A program made the position numbers and the translations under genes. The notes under the pieces were generated by a model. That model did not search any database. It had not been told where the DNA came from and saw only the letters and a program-made list of their open reading frames with translations. Of a stretch of DNA of 64,000 nt, positions 57,660 to 64,000 are shown in pieces; position 1 is the stretch's first letter; each line of letters starts with the position of its first letter. The DNA lies in the NCBI GenBank assembly GCA_020631735.1, contig CM036191.1, positions 43,163,309 to 43,227,308 on the forward strand. Reading direction: 5' to 3'. This stretch comes from Saccharum officinarum. Taxonomy: Eukaryota; Streptophyta; Magnoliopsida; Poales; Poaceae.

Positions 57660-60160
57660 CTAGTTTGTCAACCCATGCTCTTGCAACGGGTTAGAATCTT
57701 AGGAGACACTAACTAATAAAAATTAGTTATATTAAATATTTTTCTCTTCACTAGTGTTCTAAAATAATAGCTATAATACGTACTGTATAGTCTATATTCT
57801 GTTTTGATAATCTATCAATTATTAATTTTATGTACTTTCCATCCACATCCATCGGTTTTTTTCTTTACATAGCACCTCTATTTATCTCCAATATACATTT
57901 AGTTGAAACATTTGTTTAAACTACGATGGCTTTAGCTGCAATCTATATTTTTACGATATGACCTAAATTTTGAGCTTATTAATTACTCACAATGACTATT
58001 TTTAGGTGATTATAGTCTACCAATGTAATGGCAAAATGTTTTAGGTTTTTTTAAGAATTTTAGGTTCTATGTTTTTTTGTTTCTAGCGGTTTCATGAGTA
58101 AAAATTTCTAGGATTAATCTTTTTTCTAGCATGATATGTGTTTAGTTGAAACATAAATGTAAATTATATAAACTCTTCGCTTTATGTGATATCCTAAAAA
58201 TCTATATTTTAACTTTCAGCTTTTGATCACGTGTTAATTTGAAATTCCAATGCTTATTTCATCGCTTAGTCAAAATTTTCATTTTTTATTTTATTAAAAG
58301 AATATTCTATGTACTAGGCTACCCTTAGTTCTCATAATGGCACAAAAAGTTGTTTTAACATGCACCATGGCACCCAAGATGTTGAATTTATTATTTTATC
58401 ATGCATTAATATTGTTTTACAAATTAAATTATGTTCCAATCAAACTGTTTAAACATTTTTGAGAGCATGACTTGCAAAATTTATTATCATGAGTATTAAT
58501 ATAACAGAAAGTGAAGTGTAAGTCATTACAATATGATTTGCTAAGGATATTTTTCCACACTTAATAAGCTTATAAATAAATATTCATCCTAATACAAACA
58601 TGTTTCCTTGGTCTATGTAGTGGAACATAGCTTTGTGCATATTTTCAACTTACTATTGGCAGAAGTGTGTATTTCAAATAGCTTTGTGCATATATTGTAC
58701 TTATGGATGTTGAATTATTTTTCATAATAGCATATATTAGCGTTTACATGTAGATTTGAGAGATTTTGTTAATTTATTTGTAGCGGTAGAGATGGATAAT
58801 TTAGGTACAAATTATATAGGTATATATTACATTACATTATATTTCATAATTAGAGGTATGGTTAATTTGAATGCAAACTTAGGGGTCAAAACAATGTCTT
58901 TAGTAATGATAGAGGTGCATAATTTACAAAAGAAATATTATGGGATCAGTTAGTTATCTTTTATAATTATAGAGGTTTGAGATTTTCCATATAGGCTTTA
59001 TTGATAACTCCATGGATCATTGTCCCTAATATTTGAGCATCATTAACATGTAAACTCAAAGTAATCTAATGGATTTATTATTGAAGTGAACAAAAAAATT
59101 ATAAGTCATGATCAATAAGGATTATATCAAGACTTATTTGTTCAAAGTAATCCAAGACTCTTGCTTTCATCTTTCACGATTCTTTCCCTGGTCTAATCTC
59201 ACCTAAAGTTCACTGACCATACCAAAACAGTATAAAATAAGTACTTGGAGAAGACAAATTAAATTGTAATTATGGGATGGCCAAATTTAGTACTTCATAG
59301 GAGAGAAATTAAATTGTAATGTGGGATCTAGCAAGATGACCACACCTTTGGTCTGGACGTGCGGGCGGTGCCAGTGTTGATCTAGATGCCGTGGACGCCG
59401 GACATCATGGCACCTGCGGCCTGCGTGTTCACATCTGTCCCGCGCATACGACCGCACGTCCACGTAATTGCCGAGTATGGATGCGTGAATGGCCTCCTTG
59501 CTCGCTTAGAAGTACGCGCATATGCATTCACGTCAGGCAGATGCATGCGTCAACATGGATGCATACACGTACGGTACATGTACTTGCGCGCCTCGGCTGG
59601 CTTTCGATCATCTGGCTGTTGGGCCCAACACTTCAAGGCCAGGACTACTTTCTTGATCCCTTGCTTCTAGTCCCGATCGTCCTTCTTGGTCATGGCTCCT
59701 GGTCTCGATGCAGATGACCTGCGAGGCTGCCACTCCTCTCGATGGAACAACGCCGCCACTAGGGCGGGATTAGAAGAGGTGCTGCGGTTAAAATAATGGA
59801 TTTATCTTTTTTTTCTTTTTTTATCTAAGATATAATGGCAGAGTGGGTAATTTTCTAGAAAACAAAATAGATCTAATGGTACAGATGAGATATAGATTTA
59901 ATGGTTAGATGTTTATGATTAATGTAAGAATTTCTCGCTAGAGCCTATAGATTTATTGGCTAGATATTTCTGATTAATATGAGAATTTCTAGCATTTATC
60001 TTTTTTCCTAGCACATTTTGTGAGAATTAACGTAGAGGCTCCGTTGGGGCCTCCAACCAGTAATAGTAAAGAATTTCTAGCATTTATCTTTTTTTCCTAA
60101 CGTATCTTGTGAGAATTAACGTAGAGGATCTGTTGGGGCCTCCAATTAGTAATAGTAAGA
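57660..60160 (-). mobile_element. Non-autonomous Helitron in the NLR intron
   Basis: On the minus strand it starts TCTTACTATTACTAATTGG (60160) and ends CCCGTTGCAAGAGCATGGGTTGACAAACTAG (57660), again with a hairpin near the CTAG end. The flanks are A and T as required. It is 2501 bp with no Rep/helicase. The first about 90 bp are duplicated (second 5' end at about 60066). A GC-rich passenger block at about 59340-59770 contrasts with the AT-rich remainder; ORFs of 94-108 codons there have no recognisable domain. Confidence 0.8.
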
Positions 60161-61191
60161 TATCACGCTAGAAAAAAATAAAATCCTAAAAATTCTCAAA
60201 GAAACAGAAACATGTGGTCATCAATTATGTGGACTTTAATAGCCATTGGATTTATTTTGCTTTCTACATAATTTCCCACCTCTGTGATTGAGAAAATTAA
60301 CATAATGTAACCCATGAATCAATATTTAAATTACCCATCTATGCAATAAGAAATATGATCTAAAGTAAATCTCAATTTGCATCTAATTACCCTCCTGCTA
60401 TTATCATATATAATGTACATAACCCTTAAATTTGCATCTAAATTACCACTTTTGCCATTATTAAAGATACTGATTCATGAACAACTTCTATTACAGAAAT
60501 ATTAAAAAACCATAAGCATATATATTTCTTCATTAACCACTTCTATTATATATTAATGTATTAAAAACTTATTAAAGTAAGTATACATGTTGTGCCATCT
60601 TACAGATCAAGTACACATACATGCATTGAGATATAAATATATATGTTATGTCTCAACAATCATGAAAAATATTTCCATGATAACTCATATAATAATGGTA
60701 GTAGCAAGTTATTTGAAATTATTAATATCACATAAGTTATTACTTAGATATCTAATTTATGCATTTTATCTAAATAATTTAACTTATCTATTGTGATAGT
60801 ATAACCTTTACTGCACATATAATTCTTTTGTAAGAAAATTTAGACATCTTAAAAGCAGAGAGGTTAGTGCAAACCATATGTGGCTATATGTTTGTGAAAT
60901 TTGAGATTCCTTAGAGTAAATAGACATTATAAGACTTAAATACTAATATACTATTGACATTAGGACTACTACCCAACACAAGATCTTTATTTTGCATACA
61001 GGAACTACAAATCTTTTTTGCATAGTGTCTATATCAAGAACATCACTTTTTTGTGATTGGAGAGAGTAGTCATTGTCTATCTCTAGTTGTTGTCATGCTT
61101 TTTCATCTTATAGATGTATGCTCTATATAACTTAAGTATCCATTAAGTTATTATTGTTATTGATAACTTCTGCACACTCTTGTGTCGATAG
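60161..61191. other. Remainder of NLR intron 1, AT-rich
   Basis: AT-rich intron sequence ending in a pyrimidine-poor but usable acceptor TGTCGATAG at 61191. No further element or gene is recognised. Confidence 0.6.
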
Positions 61192-62099
61192 GTATTTTAT
61201 CGTTATTGATGACATATTTGAGATACAAACTTGGGACATAATCAAATTGTCTATTGATGATGACAACAGTTGTGGAGGTAGAATAATTGTAACTACTCGT
61301 AAAATGGATGTTGCCACAAGATCTGGTAAAGTTTACAATCTACAACCACTTCCTCACAACAGCTCTAGAACGTTATTCTATACAAGAATATATGGCCATG
61401 AAGGAAACTGTGTTGATAATCAGCCAGATGAGGTATGTGATAAATTTCTAAGGAAATGTGATGATATACCATTAGCTATTATCACAATGGCTAGTTTATT
61501 GGTGGGCAAACCAAGAGAGGAATGGTCCGAGCTTTACAAATATATTGGCTTTGGCCTTAAAGATAACGAGCAAGCAGAAACTACTGACTATAGTGTCCTT
61601 TAGCTACTATGATCTGCCTTCACATCCACTACCGGAATCCGCTTCTTTGCCGAGCGCCGGAGGCTTTGCCGAGCGTTTTTTTTCGGGCGCTCGGCAAAGA
61701 AGGCTTTGCCGAGAGCCAAATAAAAAACACTCGGCAAAGCCTCTGCACTCGGCAAAGAAGGCTTTGCCGAGCGTCCGATAAACGGCTCTCGGCAAAGAAG
61801 TTTCTTTGCCGAGTGCCAAAAAAAAACACTCGGCAAAGGCTTCTTTGCTGAGTGCCAAAGTAAAACACTCGGCAAAGCAATTTTTCAAACCACGTTTTGG
61901 TGCCCTAAACGAATTCAAATAAAAAAGTTTTCAACTACAAAGTTTCATAACTTCTCATGATCTACAAACTTTATATTGGTCATTTCTTCATTCGACAAAG
62001 TAATAATTACGTTGTTCACAAAATCTATATGTCTCTCATGTAGTTTCATGAAACTACAAGAGAGATATATAAGATTTGTGAACAATGTTAGCACCACAA

Positions 62100-62640
62100 T
62101 TTCGGATGGAAAAACTTCCTAAACGAAGTTTGTAGATCTCGAAAGGTTATAAAACATTGTAGTTGACCACTTTTTAATTTGAATTCATCTTGTCATGCAA
62201 ATCTACGTTTGAAATTCAAAATTTTAAAATTTTAAAATTTGAATTTTTCAAAATATCTCGGATGGAAAAACTTCCTAAATGAAGTTTGTAGATCTCAAAA
62301 AGTTATGAAATATTGTAGTTGACCACTTTTTCATTTGAATTCATCTTGTCATGCAAAACTACGTTTGAAATTCAAAATTTTAAAATTTGAATTTTTTAAA
62401 AGACCTCAGATGGAAAAACTTCCTAAATGAAGTTTGTAGATCTCGAAAAGTTATGAAACATTGTAGTTGACCACTTTTTCATTTGAATTAATCTTGTCAT
62501 GCAAAACTACGTTTGAAATTCAAAATTTTAAAATTTAAATTTTTCAAAATACCTCGGATGGAAAAACTTTCTATATGAAAAATGTAGTGCTCGAAAAGTT
62601 ATGAAACTTTGTAGTTGACAACTTTTTGATTTGAATTCAT
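62100..62640. repeat. Four ~150-bp tandem repeats inside CACTA4
   Basis: CGGATGGAAAAACTTCCTAAA (or a close variant) recurs at about 62103, 62259, 62407 and 62555, each followed by GAAGTTTGTAGATCTCGAAAAGTTATGAAAC and TGTAGTTGACCACTTTTTCATTTGAATTCAT. The period is 148-156 bp; the last copy is the most diverged. Confidence 0.85.
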
Positions 62641-62727
62641 TTAGGGCCTCAAACAATCAATTTTCACTTGGTTTAGTATAATATTTGAGTAACCGAAACG
62701 ACATATAGACGCATGTGAGTGTGTAGT

Positions 62728-62790
62728 GCAGGTGGCAGAGGAGGTATTGCGTGAGGGAGAGGTCACGAGTTCGAATCCCGCCGACCGCGT
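62728..62790 (+). other. tRNA-like (Pol III A/B box) motif inside CACTA4
   Basis: GCAGGTGGCAGAGGAGG resembles an A box, and GAGTTCGAATCCCG about 40 bp later matches the B-box consensus GGTTCGAANCC closely. There is no full cloverleaf that I can fold, so it is not called a tRNA gene. It may be a SINE or tRNA relic carried by the transposon. Confidence 0.35.
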
Positions 62791-64000
62791 AGCCGCGAAT
62801 TGTGCGCGAAAAATGCCGCGACTTGCGACTTCCGACGGAGACGGGCGGACGCGGGCCAGGGCCCCTCCCCCGATTAAATTTTTTTTTCAGGTTTTTTTCG
62901 TATTTTTTTATTTCGCGCTTTGCCGAGCGTCGGGCTCTCAGCAAAGGCTTTGTCGAGTGCCCGATAAACGGCTCTCGGCAAAGAAGCCTTTGCCGATCGG
63001 ATTTTTGCCGAGGGCGCTTTGCCGAGAGCTGCGCTCGGCAAAGGCTTTGCCGAGGGCCTTAGAGGCTTTGCCGAGAGCCTAGCGCCCTCGGCAAAGCAGC
63101 CGGCTCCGGTAGTGATCTGAGATCATGTTTGGATTGATTTGGAAGTGGATTGCTAAAGGATTTGTCCAAGAGAAACAAGGACTAAGGTTATTTGATGTTG
63201 GAGAGGGATACTTCAATGATCTCATAAATAGAAGCATGATCGAAGCAGAGAGCAATCCCGACGGCAGTGTCTATGGTTGTCGTATTCATGATATGGTGCT
63301 AGATTTCATCCGCTTGGTGTCAGGTAAAGAAAACTTTCTCACGGTATCAGATAGAATGGATGATGGTCGTGGCACACTAATAAAACCGAGCACTGTACGT
63401 AGTAGGCTATCCCAGCACAATAGGACCATTGGGCACACTAGTCAGGCTAACCACGTGGACATGCCCAAAGTGAGGACATTTATCGTCTATACGTGTGTTA
63501 TTGAGACTACGGTCCTACTCTCCAGCTTCAAAATTCTACGCGTGTTAGCTATAGAAGGATGTAAACCTAACGGTGGATCCTCTATCCGTATTGAGCATAT
63601 CGGGCAATTACTTCACTTGAGGTATCTCAGTCTACTAGGGACAAAGATTGATAAGATCCCAGAAGAAATAGGAGCTCTAAGGATGTTGCAGACGCTGGAG
63701 TTGACGCAATCTTACATCGTAGAATTGCCGTCGAGCATCAACATGCTAACACAGTTGGTGTGCCTTCATGTTACATTTAGCCATAATGTTGACGCAGCCA
63801 AAGAGGTGGCTTCGGTGGGGAAACTAACATCTCTAGAGGACCTACGTAGTGCGTATACATTTCCGGGACGTCAAGTGGTCTACAAGGCGCCTTATGAAAG
63901 AATTGAGTAGCCTAAGGGAACTTAGGGTGCTCATTGCTACTACCTACTATGATGAGGACAGTGAGAGAGATTTCCTGGAGTCTCTCCGGCAGCTCCCCAA

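Larger units (their letters stand above)
61627..63114. mobile_element. CACTA4: small non-autonomous CACTA in NLR exon 2, TSD ATC
   Basis: CACTACCGGAATCCGC at 61627 and GCCGGCTCCGGTAGTG at 63114 are inverted ends. ATC flanks both sides (61624-61626 and 63115-63117). Subterminal arrays of CTTTGCCGAGNGCC and GGCNCTCGGCAAAG at 61645-61880 and 62918-63100 show kinship with CACTA1. It is 1488 bp with no transposase. It falls between codons for YYDLPSH and LRSC of the NB-ARC domain, so it was an exonic hit. Confidence 0.92.
55675..64000 (+). pseudogene. CC-NB-ARC-LRR (NLR) immune receptor, broken, runs off window
   Basis: Exon 1 (55675-56538) encodes a plant Rx-type coiled-coil domain (ETSYDLEDLLDAF is the EDVID-like motif) and the P-loop FGPGGLGKT. 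Intron 1 (56539-61191) has matching GT/AG borders that join ENK-R to YFIVIDD in phase. Exon 2 has kinase-2 (FIVIDDI), RNBS-B (GGRIIVTTR) and GLPL-type (DDIPLAIITMASLL) motifs. After the CACTA4 insertion come LIWKWIAKGF, the MHD-position IHDMVLDFI and leucine-rich repeats (LLHLRYLSLLGTKIDKIPEEIG) to the window end. Lesions: a missing base directly after GKT (about 56292), a 35-bp partial duplication at 56424-56458, a frameshift before SFSYYDLPSH (about 61590), the transposon at 61627, loss of about 20 codons of ARC2 after it, and a frameshift near 63880. NLRs detect pathogen effectors; this copy cannot make a full receptor. Confidence 0.88.

Noticed and set aside
62728..62790. tRNA gene
   Set aside because: B-box-like motif present but no foldable acceptor, anticodon arm or 5'/3' pairing; kept only as a tRNA-like motif.
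61545..63082. Several ORFs in the CACTA4 arrays
   Set aside because: Same cause: translated GCCGAG/CTCGGC arrays (SLPSA, ALGK repeats).

Overview
This is nuclear DNA of a grass, most likely a panicoid (sorghum, Miscanthus, sugarcane, Panicum or maize type). The evidence is dense nesting of grass transposon families: CACTA elements with CTTTGCCGAGTGCC subterminal repeats, Tat and Tekay-type Ty3/gypsy elements, Stowaway and Tourist MITEs, and Helitrons with CTAG ends. These surround a few intron-containing plant genes. I could not fix the species.

Layout. 1-5.1 kb holds a truncated Tekay-type gypsy element on the minus strand (integrase plus chromodomain, one LTR) and a second LTR-like piece. 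7.0-12.1 kb holds two tandem ATL-type RING-H2 ubiquitin-ligase genes, both damaged. 12.2-20.5 kb is a large CACTA element (CACTA1) whose right end is cut by a Tat gypsy element (20.5-26.9 kb). That Tat element carries a multi-exon plant-mobile-domain gene antisense to pol. A run of exactly 100 N (26942-27041) marks a scaffold join. 27.0-31.85 kb repeats the first 4.8 kb almost identically in inverted orientation. 34.6-44.1 kb is a complete CACTA element (CACTA2; TSD AGG) with a transposase gene and a second gene that includes a Ulp1-type protease. 44.1-47.8 kb is LTR-like sequence, a terminal-repeat array and a hAT MITE.

48.0-51.3 kb is a papain-type cysteine protease gene on the minus strand, split by a deleted LINE with a 13-bp TSD. 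53.3-55.5 kb is a Tourist-type MITE with a Helitron inside it. 55.7-64.0 kb is a CC-NB-ARC-LRR immune-receptor gene that runs off the window. Its intron holds a Helitron and its second exon holds a small CACTA element (CACTA4; TSD ATC).

Every host gene recognised here is broken by insertions or frame lesions, so the window looks like a transposon-rich decaying region rather than a functional cluster. The most notable signals are: the antisense plant-mobile-domain gene and an ATCGGC/GCCGAT motif scattered through the whole Tat element; a ~1-kb near-perfect palindrome upstream of the CACTA1 transposase promoter; subterminal motif arrays beside internal TATA boxes in two unrelated CACTA families; and numerous in-frame TAG/TGA stops in otherwise open transposon genes.
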